Shown: piece by piece, positions 42,216-51,088 of the stretch
Position numbering within the stretch: position 1 is the stretch's first letter
Layout: each line of letters opens with the position of its first letter
From: DASUBN01 sp035465695
GTDB taxonomy: Bacteria; Pseudomonadota; Gammaproteobacteria; Natronospirales; REEB76
Direction of reading: 5' to 3'
DNA: 64,000 nt
NCBI GenBank assembly: GCA_035465695.1
Contig: DATIVR010000057.1
Coordinates: 1 to 64,000 of the forward strand
The notes under the pieces: model-generated
Seen by the model: only the letters and a program-made list of their open reading frames with translations
Told to the model about the DNA's origin: nothing
The model's database searches: none
Program-made: the position numbers and the translations under genes

Positions 42216-43565
42216 GTGGCGGCAGCGGTCCATGATACACCGGGCGTGACACAGGCGGACCTGCAGGCACTCGCTGAGGAAGCGATCCGCGAGGCGAAGA
42301 AACTGGGTGCCAGCCAGGCGGAAGCAGGCGCGAGCGTGGATGCCGGCTTGAGCCTCACAGTACGCCTGGGCGAGGTGGAGACGCTGGAACACCAGCGTGA
42401 CCGCGGCTTGGGCCTGACCGTCTACTTCGGGACTCGCAAGGGTTCCGCCAGCACCGCCGACTTCTCCCTCGCTGCGATCCACGAGAGCGTGCGCGCCGCC
42501 TGCAGCATCGCCCGTTACACCGCCGAAGACCCTTGCGCCGGCCTGGCGGATGCGGCCTTGATGGCCAAACATATCCCTGACCTGGACCTGGATCATCCAT
42601 GGGATCCGGACCCGGAGCTGGTGACAGACATGGCGCGGCGCTGCGAGGACGCGGCGCGTGCCTTCGATCCCCGTATCGAGAACTCCGAGGGCGCCAGTGT
42701 CACGACCCACCGCGGCACCAGGGTGTATGCCAACAGTCACGGATTCGCCGGCGGCTACCCCAGCACCAGCTACAGCATCACCTGCTCGGTGGTGGGCAAG
42801 TCCGGTGACAGCATGCAGCGTGACTACTGGTACTCGGTGGCGCGCGATGTGAAGGATCTCGAAGCCGTGGACGCTGTGGGCCGCAAGGCGGCGCAGCGCA
42901 CCGTGGCGCGCCTCGGCGCACGGCGTATCTCCACCCGCAAGGCGCCGGTGCTGTACGTGCCGGAGTTGGCGCGCGGCCTGGTGGGCCACTATCTCGCGGC
43001 CATGCGCGGCGGCGCCCAATACCGGCGCGCCACGTTCCTGCTGGATGCGGAAGGCCAGCGGGTGTTCCCGGAGTTCGTCCAGATGTCAGAGCGCCCACTC
43101 ATCAAAGGTGGGCTGGCCAGCGCAGCCTTCGATGGCGAAGGGGTCGCCACCACGGACAAGGAGCTGGTGGACAAAGGAGTCGCCGCCACCTATCTGCTGG
43201 ACAGTTATTCGGCGCGCAGGCTCAAGCGCCAGACCAACGGCCATGCCGGCGGCGTGCGTAACCTGATCGTGCGGCCGGGCGAACTGGGGTTCGATGCACT
43301 GTTGAAGCAGATGGGCACCGGCCTCGTGGTGACCGAGCTCCTGGGCCAAGGTGTCAACGGGGTCACCGGCGACTATTCCCGCGGCGCATCCGGTTTCTGG
43401 GTGGAGAACGGCGCCCTGGCGTACCCGGTGGAGGAAGTCACCATCGCCGGCAATCTCAAGGACATCTTCAAGGGCGTCGCCGCGATCGGGAATGACGTCG
43501 ATATACGCGGTGGCATCCAGACAGGCTCTATCCTCATCGAAGAGATGACCATCGCCGGTGAATAG
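42216..43565 (+). CDS. pmbA: Metalloprotease PmbA (TldE)
   Basis: 449 residues, the usual PmbA size, starting with GTG 42216. 'LGASQAEAGASVDAGLSLTVRLGEVETLEHQRDR' spans the N-terminal signature region (residues about 30-65), and 'ENGALAYPVEEVTIAGNLKDI' lies near the C-terminus; unlike TldD it has no HExxH. It is the non-catalytic partner of the TldD/TldE protease. 'AKVSG'-type toxin CcdA processing and microcin B17 maturation are known E. coli roles. It is followed twelve bases later by the peptidase gene, which has a strong ribosome binding site. Confidence 0.97.
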   Translation: MAAAVHDTPGVTQADLQALAEEAIREAKKLGASQAEAGASVDAGLSLTVRLGEVETLEHQRDRGLGLTVYFGTRKGSASTADFSLAAIHESVRAACSIARYTAEDPCAGLADAALMAKHIPDLDLDHPWDPDPELVTDMARRCEDAARAFDPRIENSEGASVTTHRGTRVYANSHGFAGGYPSTSYSITCSVVGKSGDSMQRDYWYSVARDVKDLEAVDAVGRKAAQRTVARLGARRISTRKAPVLYVPELARGLVGHYLAAMRGGAQYRRATFLLDAEGQRVFPEFVQMSERPLIKGGLASAAFDGEGVATTDKELVDKGVAATYLLDSYSARRLKRQTNGHAGGVRNLIVRPGELGFDALLKQMGTGLVVTELLGQGVNGVTGDYSRGASGFWVENGALAYPVEEVTIAGNLKDIFKGVAAIGNDVDIRGGIQTGSILIEEMTIAGE

Positions 43566-43577
43566 AAGGAGACGGAC

Positions 43578-44615
43578 ATGCGTTCCTTGCTATGTGGTAT
43601 CGCGCTGCTATTGCCCGTATTGAGCATGGCTGCCCCCACTCCCATCCATGCGGCCGATCATCCTGTCGCCATCGTCATCCATGGCGGTGCCGGCACCATC
43701 AGCCGCAAGGACATGACGCCTCAGCAAGACAAGGCTTATCGCGCCGCGCTCAAGCAGGCGCTGGAAGCGGGCTACGCGGTGCTAAAGCAGGGCGGCAGGA
43801 GCCTGGATGCCGTGCAGGCGGCGATCCGCGTGATGGAGGACGATCCGCTGTTCAATGCCGGCAAGGGCGCGGTCTTTGATCATGAAGGCAAGAACGAGTT
43901 GGACGCCGCCATCATGGACGGCACCACGCTCAAGGCGGGCGCCGTGGCAGGGGTCCAGCACATCAAGAATCCGATCGACCTGGCGCGGCTGGTGATGGAG
44001 AAGACGCCCCATGTGCTCCTGATCGGCGCGGGCGCCGAGGAGTTCGCGAAGTCCGAGGGTATGGCCTTGGTTCCACAGAGCTATTTCTTCACCCAGCACC
44101 GCTGGGACGAACTGCAGAAAGCCCTGAAGGAAGAGCAGGCGGGCAAGGGTGGCAGCGGCAAGGACGACTATCCCGGAACCAGCGGGCATGGATATGGCAC
44201 CGTGGGTGCGGTAGCGCTCGATCGGTACGGCGACCTGGCCGCGGGGACTTCGACCGGCGGCCTCACCAACAAGTACTACGGCCGCGTCGGAGACTCGCCC
44301 GTCATCGGTGCCGGCACCTATGCCAACAGCCGGACCTGCGGTGTGTCCGGCACCGGCACGGGGGAGTTCTTCATGCGTCTGGATTTGGCCAAGACCATCT
44401 CCGACCTGATGTTGTACAAGGGAATGACCGTGCAGCAGGCGGCGGACCAACTGGTGCTGCACGACTTGGTGGATTTGGGCGGCATGGACACCGGTGGCGC
44501 CATCGTCATGGATCACGACGGCAACATCCGTATGCCATTCAACACCGAAGGCATGTATCGCGGTTACATCGATACCTCGGGCAAGGAAGTTGTGGCAATC
44601 TATAACGATGAGTGA
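43578..44615 (+). CDS. Exported isoaspartyl peptidase / plant-type L-asparaginase
   Basis: 345 residues. A signal peptide (about residues 1-26, ending '...IHAAD') predicts secretion to the periplasm. The Ntn-hydrolase pattern is complete: 'IVIHGGAGTISR' at the start, 'NAGKGAVFDHEGKNELDAAIMDG', and the autocleavage site 'HGYG|TVGAVALD' with nucleophile Thr208, then 'AAGTSTGGLTNKYYGRVGDSP'. It removes N-terminal isoaspartate from damaged peptides and can hydrolyse asparagine. AAGGAG six bases before the ATG is a strong Shine-Dalgarno. E. coli IaaA lacks such a long leader, so export here is a difference. Confidence 0.93.
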   Translation: MRSLLCGIALLLPVLSMAAPTPIHAADHPVAIVIHGGAGTISRKDMTPQQDKAYRAALKQALEAGYAVLKQGGRSLDAVQAAIRVMEDDPLFNAGKGAVFDHEGKNELDAAIMDGTTLKAGAVAGVQHIKNPIDLARLVMEKTPHVLLIGAGAEEFAKSEGMALVPQSYFFTQHRWDELQKALKEEQAGKGGSGKDDYPGTSGHGYGTVGAVALDRYGDLAAGTSTGGLTNKYYGRVGDSPVIGAGTYANSRTCGVSGTGTGEFFMRLDLAKTISDLMLYKGMTVQQAADQLVLHDLVDLGGMDTGGAIVMDHDGNIRMPFNTEGMYRGYIDTSGKEVVAIYNDE

Positions 44616-44649
44616 GCGCTAAGGCTCATCAACTTCAGGGGAGTTGGTA

Positions 44650-45066
44650 ATGGGATATTTTCACATCAACATCTTCGCGGTGGTGGTCGCGGCCATAGTG
44701 GCTTTCGGCATCGGCGCCCTGTGGTACTCGCCGTTCCTGTTCGCCAAGCAGTGGCTGGAGTTCAACGGCTACGGACCGGAGAAGTTACAGGCCATGCGCA
44801 AGGATGCCGCGCGTGCTTACGGTATCTCCTTCGTCTGTTATCTGGTGATGGCAGCCGCCTTCGACGTGCTGGTCCGGATTACCCATATCCAGGCAGTGCT
44901 GGGGGGCGCCAAACTGGGTTTCCTGCTCTGGGTCGGGTTCGTGGCTGCCACCGGGCTGGTGGCCAAGGTGTATTCCGGCAAGCCCTTCAGGGCTTTCGCC
45001 CTGGATGCGGGTTACCAGCTGGTCTATCTCGTCGCCATGGGACTCATCCTGGTGGCTTGGCACTAG
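44650..45066 (+). CDS. DUF1761 family membrane protein
   Basis: 138 residues from ATG 44650 (AGGGGAG six bases before it). Four hydrophobic segments span the length, and 'GALWYSPFLFAKQW' near residue 25 is the DUF1761 hallmark. Function is unknown in the family; it is an inner-membrane protein. It is followed by a good terminator at 45090-45113, which probably ends the pmbA-peptidase-DUF1761 transcript. Confidence 0.85.
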   Translation: MGYFHINIFAVVVAAIVAFGIGALWYSPFLFAKQWLEFNGYGPEKLQAMRKDAARAYGISFVCYLVMAAAFDVLVRITHIQAVLGGAKLGFLLWVGFVAATGLVAKVYSGKPFRAFALDAGYQLVYLVAMGLILVAWH

Positions 45067-45089
45067 TTCGACCATCCCGGGCATGCTGA

Positions 45090-45113
45090 AAACGGCGCCG
45101 GAAGGCGCCGTTT
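45090..45113 (+). terminator. Rho-independent terminator after DUF1761 gene
   Basis: AAACGGCGCC and GGCGCCGTTT form a perfect ten-pair stem around a GGAA loop, followed by CGCTTTC. The T-tract is partly inside the stem, as is common for high-GC genomes. Confidence 0.8.
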
Positions 45114-45133
45114 CGCTTTCTACATAACCCCGT

Positions 45134-45162
45134 TTGACGTTTTGAGACCTGCGTCATGTAAC
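45134..45162 (+). promoter_or_regulatory. Promoter candidate for NERD-like gene
   Basis: TTGACG (45134-45139) and TGTAAC (45157-45162) are separated by exactly 17 bases: -35 matches 5/6 and -10 matches 4/6. It lies just after the terminator of the preceding operon and about 45 bases before the start codon. Confidence 0.45.
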
Positions 45163-45212
45163 CAGAGTGACAGACAGGGATAATCAGCGCCCTGGGATAA
45201 GGGGTGCTTTCC

Positions 45213-46082
45213 ATGTTGCCATTCTGGATCAACTTGCTCACGGCCTCCGTGTTCACGGGCGCCATCGTCTGGGGACTCGCCTGGCTCTTATCGCGTGCTG
45301 CCCCCTGGCTGCGCTTCAAGGGCGCTTTCGCCGACCTGGTACAGAACACTGCGGGGGCGTCGGCGCGCCGGGTATTGCGTGACAAGGAACGGGACTTGCT
45401 GCTGCTTGGCTGCGCCGCCCTGAGCGCCATCACGGCCTGCCTGGTGCTCTGCATCTATCTGGTGCCGCGCCTGACAGGAGTCTGGATGTGGGTGCTGTTC
45501 GCGCCGGCCTGCCTGCTCTTCATCGCCTGGTGGGTGTTCCTGGTGCGGGATCTGCGCCGCTGGCTGGAACGGCGCTTCGCGGCGCGCGCCCAGGCAGCGT
45601 TCGCTGGAGCCTTGGCACGTCTCAACTTGCAGGGTCACCGGGTATTCCATGACGTCAGGCTGGGTGACATCACCCTCGACCACGTAGTGATGGGCCCCAA
45701 GGGCTTGTTCGCCATCCGGTTGGTGGCGCGGCCGCCCAAGCGCGGCGCCGAGACGGTGGTGCGCATCAACGGCCGTTCCATCGAGTTCCAGGACGGCTTC
45801 GCCCTGTTGGACGCCATCGCCATGGCAGAGCGGGGCGCGCGGGCCTTGAGCGACATGCAGGTCAAGGGCCTGAGTCACCGCCTGCACGTGCTGCCGGTGG
45901 TGGCGGTGCCGGGCTGGGAGATCGCGCCCGCCCAAGGCCAGGCGGGAGAGACTTTCCTGGCCAACGAGAAGACCGCCATGCTGCTATTGCGGGCCAGCAA
46001 GCCCGCTGACTATCTCATGGACACGGACCTCGGCCCGCTGCAGGAATACCTGACGCGCGTGACGGTGGACCCCGGTCTCTGA
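45213..46082 (+). CDS. Membrane protein with degenerate NERD-like domain
   Basis: 289 residues from ATG 45213 (GGGG eight bases upstream; GTG at 45204 is an alternative). Two or three hydrophobic segments lie at about residues 8-30, 70-95 and 96-115, then a cytoplasmic domain. That domain reads 'GHRVFHDVRLGDITLDHVV' and 'MGPKGLFAIRLVAR', very like the NERD (nuclease-related) core 'IDHVVVGPxGVFVIExK'. The acidic and lysine residues expected after 'AI' are replaced by R-L-V-A, so nuclease activity is doubtful. It stands alone with its own promoter candidate and is convergent with the efflux operon, one base apart. I infer a structural or sensing role only tentatively. Confidence 0.7.
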   Translation: MLPFWINLLTASVFTGAIVWGLAWLLSRAAPWLRFKGAFADLVQNTAGASARRVLRDKERDLLLLGCAALSAITACLVLCIYLVPRLTGVWMWVLFAPACLLFIAWWVFLVRDLRRWLERRFAARAQAAFAGALARLNLQGHRVFHDVRLGDITLDHVVMGPKGLFAIRLVARPPKRGAETVVRINGRSIEFQDGFALLDAIAMAERGARALSDMQVKGLSHRLHVLPVVAVPGWEIAPAQGQAGETFLANEKTAMLLLRASKPADYLMDTDLGPLQEYLTRVTVDPGL

Positions 46083-46083
46083 A

Positions 46084-46824
46084 TCAGCCCAAGTTGGCCT
46101 TGAGGAAGGCGATGGCATCCTGCCAGGCGATGGGTTCCACCTTCGGCGCGTAAGCAGGCCGCTCCTCGCATAGGAAGGCATGGCCGGCGCCGGGATACAC
46201 CGACAGCATGTAGCGTTTCTTGAGGTCCGTCAGCGTCTTGGCGATGCGTGCATGTTCATCGCCCGGGATGCCCTGGTCGTCTGCACCGTAGCCCAGGAAG
46301 ATCGGGGCCTGCATGTCCTGCGCCTCACCGATGGGCGGGGTCCGGCCGAGGCGGTCGGGATGCGTGCCGGGGGCGATGCCGCCGCCGTAGAAGGCCACCG
46401 CGGCTTTCAGTCGCGTCGCATGGCGGCAATTCGACAGGAACGCCAAGCGGCCACCCATACAGAAGCCGATGATGCCATGGGATCCTTCTTTGACGTCGGG
46501 CTGTCCGTCGAGCCAGTCCAGGGACTGGCCCACTTCCTCCACCAGTTGCGCATCCTTCAGGTTCGAGATCCGCTCGAGGATCTTCTGCATCTCGGAGTTG
46601 TAGGGGACCACTTCGCCATGGAAGTGGTCCGGCGCCAGCGCCACGAAGCCCGCCCTGGCCAGCCGTTTGCAGGCATTTTGGATGTGGCCGGTGACTCCGA
46701 AAGCCTCCATGATCACCACCACGCCGGGCCAGGGACCGTGGCCCTGGGGCCGCTCTACGTAGCCTTCCAGGTCCGCGGCGATCTGCAAGTTGTTCTGTTT
46801 GTGCACGGTGGACTCCTGGCTCAT
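46084..46824 (-). CDS. Dienelactone hydrolase family protein
   Basis: 246 residues, alpha/beta-hydrolase of the DLH family. Expected catalytic residues are visible: Glu40 in 'VVVIMEAFG', Cys122 in 'GFCMGGR', Asp in 'GADDQGI' and His in 'GAGHAFL'. True dienelactone hydrolases act in chlorocatechol breakdown, but most family members have unknown ester substrates. The ATG overlaps the RND pump stop by four bases, so it is the fourth gene of the efflux operon, an unusual partner that could detoxify a pumped compound; that is inference. Confidence 0.9.
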   Translation of the reverse strand: MSQESTVHKQNNLQIAADLEGYVERPQGHGPWPGVVVIMEAFGVTGHIQNACKRLARAGFVALAPDHFHGEVVPYNSEMQKILERISNLKDAQLVEEVGQSLDWLDGQPDVKEGSHGIIGFCMGGRLAFLSNCRHATRLKAAVAFYGGGIAPGTHPDRLGRTPPIGEAQDMQAPIFLGYGADDQGIPGDEHARIAKTLTDLKKRYMLSVYPGAGHAFLCEERPAYAPKVEPIAWQDAIAFLKANLG

Positions 46825-49800
46825 TGATGTCCGGGCTGATGGGCGGCGTCGCCCGGTTCCGCGTTCACATCCAATTCACCGGCTTTGCCCAGCTTGGCCG
46901 AGAGATGCTCCATGGCCACGTAGAACGCGGGCGTCAGGAACAGGGTGAGCATCTGGGAGAAGATCAGGCCGCCTACGGTGGCGATGCCGAGGCCGCGCCG
47001 CGCCTCCGCACCCATGCCGAGGCCCAGGGCGATGGGCAAGGTGCCGAGGATCGCCGCCATGGTGGTCATCATGATGGGGCGGAAGCGCACCAGGCATGCC
47101 TCGATGATCGCGTCACGGGCTGAGAGCCCCTTCTCACGGCGGACCTGCAGCGCGAAGTCCACCATGATGATGCCGTTCTTCTTCACCAGGCCCACCAGCA
47201 TGATGAGGCCCACGAAGCTGAAGATATTGAGTTCCTCGCCGAACAGCAGCAACGAGAGCAGCGCGCCCACCATGGCCAGCGGCAGCGCCGTGAGGATGGT
47301 GATGGGGTGGATGAAGTGTTCGTAGAGGATCGCCAGCACCATGTAGATCACCAGGATGGTGACCAAGAGCAGGATCGGCAGGTCCACCATGGATTGTTTG
47401 AAGGTCTGGGCATTGCCGGCGAAGTTGCCGGTTACATCAGAGGGCAGGCTGCGTGAGGCGAGGGCTTCGATCTTCGAGGTCACATCCCCCAGCGACAGCC
47501 CGGGCCGCAGGTTGAAGGACATCGTCACCGCCGGCAGCTGCGCGTAGTGACTCACCTGCAGCGGACCCACGCCCTGAGTGATGTCCGCCACTGCGCGTAA
47601 CGGCACCAGGTTGTTGTTGCTGCCACGCACGTAGAGTGCATTGAGTGCGCCCACGTCGGTCTGGTACTGCGGGGCGAGTTGCAGCATCACCCAATATTCG
47701 TTGGTCGGTCCATAGATGGTGGAGACCTGCTGGCCGCCGTAGGCGGCGTTGAGCACGGATTGCACCTCTTCGGCGCTCACCCCCAGGCTGGACGCGGCTT
47801 CGCGGTTGATGTGCACGTTGATCTGGGGATTGTCCAGCTGCAGGTCGGAGCTCACATCCTGCACGCCTGGCACCTTGGCAAGGTCGCGCTCGAACCTGGA
47901 CGCGGCCGGGTAAAGGGTGTCCGTGTCAGGGCCCTGCAACACGAACTGGTATTGGGCGTTGCTGCCGATGGACCCGACGTTGATGGCCAGCGGATTCTGG
48001 AAGAACACCTGCATGTCATGCACGGGCTGCACCGCCTTGCGCAGCTCCTCCAGGATGTCGTCGGCTTTCTTGCGCTCATGCATCGGCTTGAGTCCGATGA
48101 ACATGCGGCCGACATTGTTCCCGCTGGTGCCACCGAAGCCCTGGCCGGCGCTGGACATGAGCGCCTGCACCCCGGGGTTCTGCTGCACGATCTTGGCGAC
48201 CCTCTGCTCCATGCCGTTGAGTTGGTCGAAGGTGATGCCCTCAGGGGCCTGGGTGTTGGCCAGCACCTGCCCGGTGTCCTCGCTGGGGATGAACCCTTTC
48301 GGCACCAGGGCGAACAGGATGAAGGTGAGCACCAGGATCAGACCGCCGACGCCCAGCATGGTGCGCCAGTGATCCACCGCCCAGGTGAGCGATACCCGGT
48401 ACAGCTCCCGCAAGTCGTCGAACCCCTTCTCCAGCACGTTGTAGAGCTTGCCGTGGCGCCCGCTCTCCTTGATGAAACGCGAGCACAGCATCGGGGTGAG
48501 AGTCAGAGATACGAAACCGGATATGAGGATGGCGATGCCCACCGTCATGGCGAACTCGCTGAACAGCCGGCCGATGATGCCACCCATGAACAGGATCGGG
48601 ATGAACACCGCCACCAGCGACAGTGTCATGGAGACCACGGTGAAGCCGATCTCCTGGCTGCCGAGGAGCGCGGCACGCATGCTGGGCTCACCGTGCTCCC
48701 GGAAGCGCACGATGTTCTCCAGCACTACGATGGCGTCGTCCACCACGAAACCGACCGCCAAGGTGAGCGCCATGAGGGACAGGTTGTCGAGGCTGAAGCC
48801 AGCCAGCTGCATGATGGCGAAGGTCCCGATCACGGAGGTCGGCAATGCCAGCGCGCTGATCAAGGTGGCGCGCAGGTTGCGTAGGAACATGAAGATCACG
48901 GCCACCACCAGCACGATGGCCAGGAGCAGGGTGGTGCGCACGTCGCCTATGGAACCCTTGATGAAATCGGCACGGTTGTACAGCACGTGGATGACGGCAT
49001 CGCCGGGCGCGGCGCGGGTCAAGGCCGGCAGCAGTGCCTTCACCCGATCCGACACCGCCACCGTGTTGGCACCGGGCTGGCGTTTCACCGCCAGCACCAC
49101 TGCCGGGCGCATGCGGCCATGGTCGTCAGCGGCGTCGGAGAACGTGGTCAGCTGCTTGTTCTGCTGCACCCCGTCCACGGCGGTGGCCACGTCCGACAGA
49201 TGCACCGGTGCGCCATTCTGGTAGGCGACGATCATCTGGTTGTAGGCCGCGGCGTCCTTGAGCTGACCATCGCTTTGGACGGTGTAGGTATGGTTGCTGC
49301 CGTAGAGGGTGCCGGAGGGCAGGTTGGTGTTGTTGGTCTGGATCGCCTGGATGAGTTGGTCCATCGACAGGCCGCGCGCCGACAGTGCGTAGGGATTGAC
49401 GTTGATCCGCGCCGCATATTGATAGGAGCCGAACACCAGCACCTGGGCGACGCCGTTGATCTGGGACAGCTGTTCGGCGACGCGGGTCTCCGCGAACTCG
49501 TCCAGCTGTGTGAGCGGTACACTGTCGCCGGTGATGGCGAGATAGATGATGCCGTAATCCGCCGGATTCACCTTGCGCAAGGTGGGCGGCGAAGGCATGT
49601 TCACCGGCAACTGGCGGATGCTCTGGGAGATGGCGGTCTGCACGTCCTGGGCTGCGGCATCGATGTTGCGCGACAGGTCGAACTGCAGGGTGATGTTGGT
49701 GTTGCCGGTGGAGTTGGTGGAGTTCATGGAGGTCACACCGGCGATGGTGCTGAACTGCCGCTCCAAAGGCGTTGCCACCGAGGCCGCCATGGTCTCCGGG

Positions 49801-49964
49801 TTGGCCCCCGGCAGGTTGGCGCTCACGTTGATGGTCGGGAAATCCACGCTCGGCAGCTCGCTGACCGGAAGCCTGAAATAGGCGAACAAGCCGAATACCA
49901 GCAAGCCGGCCATGACCACGGTGGTCATGACGGGACGATGGATGAACGGCGCGGACAGGTTCAT
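46821..49964 (-). CDS. RND multidrug efflux permease (MdtC/MuxC-like)
   Basis: 1047 residues with the RND twelve-helix pattern. 'PFIHRPVMTTVVMAGLLVFGLFAYFRLPVSELPSVDFP' is the N-terminal helix and loop of the MdtB/MdtC/MuxB/MuxC branch (residues 6-43). TM4 carries the proton-relay aspartates in 'FVVDDAIVVLENI'. It exports drugs or other organic molecules with the adaptor and outer-membrane protein encoded upstream. MdtBC and MuxBC use two different pump genes; only one is present here, so the pump is probably a homotrimer. It overlaps its neighbours by ATGA. Confidence 0.94.
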   Translation of the reverse strand: MNLSAPFIHRPVMTTVVMAGLLVFGLFAYFRLPVSELPSVDFPTINVSANLPGANPETMAASVATPLERQFSTIAGVTSMNSTNSTGNTNITLQFDLSRNIDAAAQDVQTAISQSIRQLPVNMPSPPTLRKVNPADYGIIYLAITGDSVPLTQLDEFAETRVAEQLSQINGVAQVLVFGSYQYAARINVNPYALSARGLSMDQLIQAIQTNNTNLPSGTLYGSNHTYTVQSDGQLKDAAAYNQMIVAYQNGAPVHLSDVATAVDGVQQNKQLTTFSDAADDHGRMRPAVVLAVKRQPGANTVAVSDRVKALLPALTRAAPGDAVIHVLYNRADFIKGSIGDVRTTLLLAIVLVVAVIFMFLRNLRATLISALALPTSVIGTFAIMQLAGFSLDNLSLMALTLAVGFVVDDAIVVLENIVRFREHGEPSMRAALLGSQEIGFTVVSMTLSLVAVFIPILFMGGIIGRLFSEFAMTVGIAILISGFVSLTLTPMLCSRFIKESGRHGKLYNVLEKGFDDLRELYRVSLTWAVDHWRTMLGVGGLILVLTFILFALVPKGFIPSEDTGQVLANTQAPEGITFDQLNGMEQRVAKIVQQNPGVQALMSSAGQGFGGTSGNNVGRMFIGLKPMHERKKADDILEELRKAVQPVHDMQVFFQNPLAINVGSIGSNAQYQFVLQGPDTDTLYPAASRFERDLAKVPGVQDVSSDLQLDNPQINVHINREAASSLGVSAEEVQSVLNAAYGGQQVSTIYGPTNEYWVMLQLAPQYQTDVGALNALYVRGSNNNLVPLRAVADITQGVGPLQVSHYAQLPAVTMSFNLRPGLSLGDVTSKIEALASRSLPSDVTGNFAGNAQTFKQSMVDLPILLLVTILVIYMVLAILYEHFIHPITILTALPLAMVGALLSLLLFGEELNIFSFVGLIMLVGLVKKNGIIMVDFALQVRREKGLSARDAIIEACLVRFRPIMMTTMAAILGTLPIALGLGMGAEARRGLGIATVGGLIFSQMLTLFLTPAFYVAMEHLSAKLGKAGELDVNAEPGDAAHQPGHQ

Positions 49965-51088
49965 GGGCGGGAGCCGGGGACGTCGATCTCGGGCTTGGGC
50001 TCGCTGCCCACCGGCGCGGCGCTCACATGGATGCCGGGCCGCAGGTTGCGCGGCACCGCGGTCACCAGGAGGTCGCCGCCTTCCAGGCCCGACGCCACCA
50101 CTGCTACATCGCCCACGGTCCGGTCAACCTTGATGGGTTGCTGCTCGGCGACACCGTTCTTCACCAGGTAGACGTAGTTGCCGGACTGCCCGGTGAGGAC
50201 CGCGCTTTGCGGTATCACCACGGCGTCCTGCTGCAGGGCCAGCTGCAGGGTCACGCCCACGTACTGGCCGGGCCAGAGCTGTTCCTGCCTGTTGGGCAGG
50301 CTGGCCTTGAACATCACGGTACCGGTGGCCGCATTGACCGTGTTGTCGATGAAGACCAGCTTGCCATCATCGAGATTGCCGGTGCCGTCCTCGCGGGTGA
50401 TGGTGACCTTGAGGGTGTGCTTGGCGTCGTATCCACGCACCTGGGGCAGGAACTGCTGGGCCAGCTGGAACTGCACCTGGATCGGCTGCATCTGGTTGAC
50501 CGCAACCAGCGGCGTGGCATCGGTGGGCGCCACGATGTTGCCAGACTTCACCGACAGACTGCCGGTGCGGCCGGCGATGGGGGCGCGGATCTCCGTATAG
50601 GAAAGGTTGATCTGGGCCTGCTGGTAGGCAGCCTGGGCCTGATCGGCCGTCGCGCGTGCGTTCTCGTATTCCTGCGGTGTGGCGAAGTCCTGCTTGGCCA
50701 GCGGTTCCAGGCGGTCGGCGTTGGCTTTGGCGTTCTCCCACGCAGCCTTGGCCGAGGCGAGCGCTGCCTGGAACGGCGCCGGATCGATGAGGAACAGCTT
50801 CTGACCCGCCGCGACGTTCTGGCCTTCGGTGAAGTAGACCTGCTTCAGCATGCCCGAGACCTGGGGATGGATCAGCACCGAGTGCGCGGATACCACCTGT
50901 CCCACCGCGGTGAGCGTCACGGGCATGGGCTGTACTTTGGCCTGGCCCATCGACACCACCAGGTTGTCGACCTGCACGTGGCGGCGGCTGTTGCGCACGT
51001 TGCTCCATACCCGCAGCACCACCAGCACCACGAGGATGGCGGCGATCCCACCGATGATCCAGAAGGCTTTGCGCTTTGCCGTACTCAC
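49961..51088 (-). CDS. RND efflux periplasmic adaptor (MdtA-like)
   Basis: 375 residues with a single N-terminal membrane helix ('AFWIIGGIAAILVVLVVLRVW') rather than a lipobox. Lipoyl/barrel-sandwich ('VSAHSVLIHPQVSGMLKQVY'), alpha-hairpin (about residues 100-160), 'IRAPIAGRTGSLSV' and a beta-barrel follow. It bridges the inner-membrane pump and the outer-membrane channel. The C-terminal region 'QQPIKVDRTVGDVAVVASGLEGGD' matches MdtA-type adaptors. It overlaps both adjacent genes. Confidence 0.93.
   Translation of the reverse strand: MSTAKRKAFWIIGGIAAILVVLVVLRVWSNVRNSRRHVQVDNLVVSMGQAKVQPMPVTLTAVGQVVSAHSVLIHPQVSGMLKQVYFTEGQNVAAGQKLFLIDPAPFQAALASAKAAWENAKANADRLEPLAKQDFATPQEYENARATADQAQAAYQQAQINLSYTEIRAPIAGRTGSLSVKSGNIVAPTDATPLVAVNQMQPIQVQFQLAQQFLPQVRGYDAKHTLKVTITREDGTGNLDDGKLVFIDNTVNAATGTVMFKASLPNRQEQLWPGQYVGVTLQLALQQDAVVIPQSAVLTGQSGNYVYLVKNGVAEQQPIKVDRTVGDVAVVASGLEGGDLLVTAVPRNLRPGIHVSAAPVGSEPKPEIDVPGSRP

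Noticed and set aside
47679..50171. Two long plus-strand open frames across the RND pump and adaptor
   Set aside because: Antisense to well-supported minus-strand genes; His/Gly/Ala-rich shadow composition.
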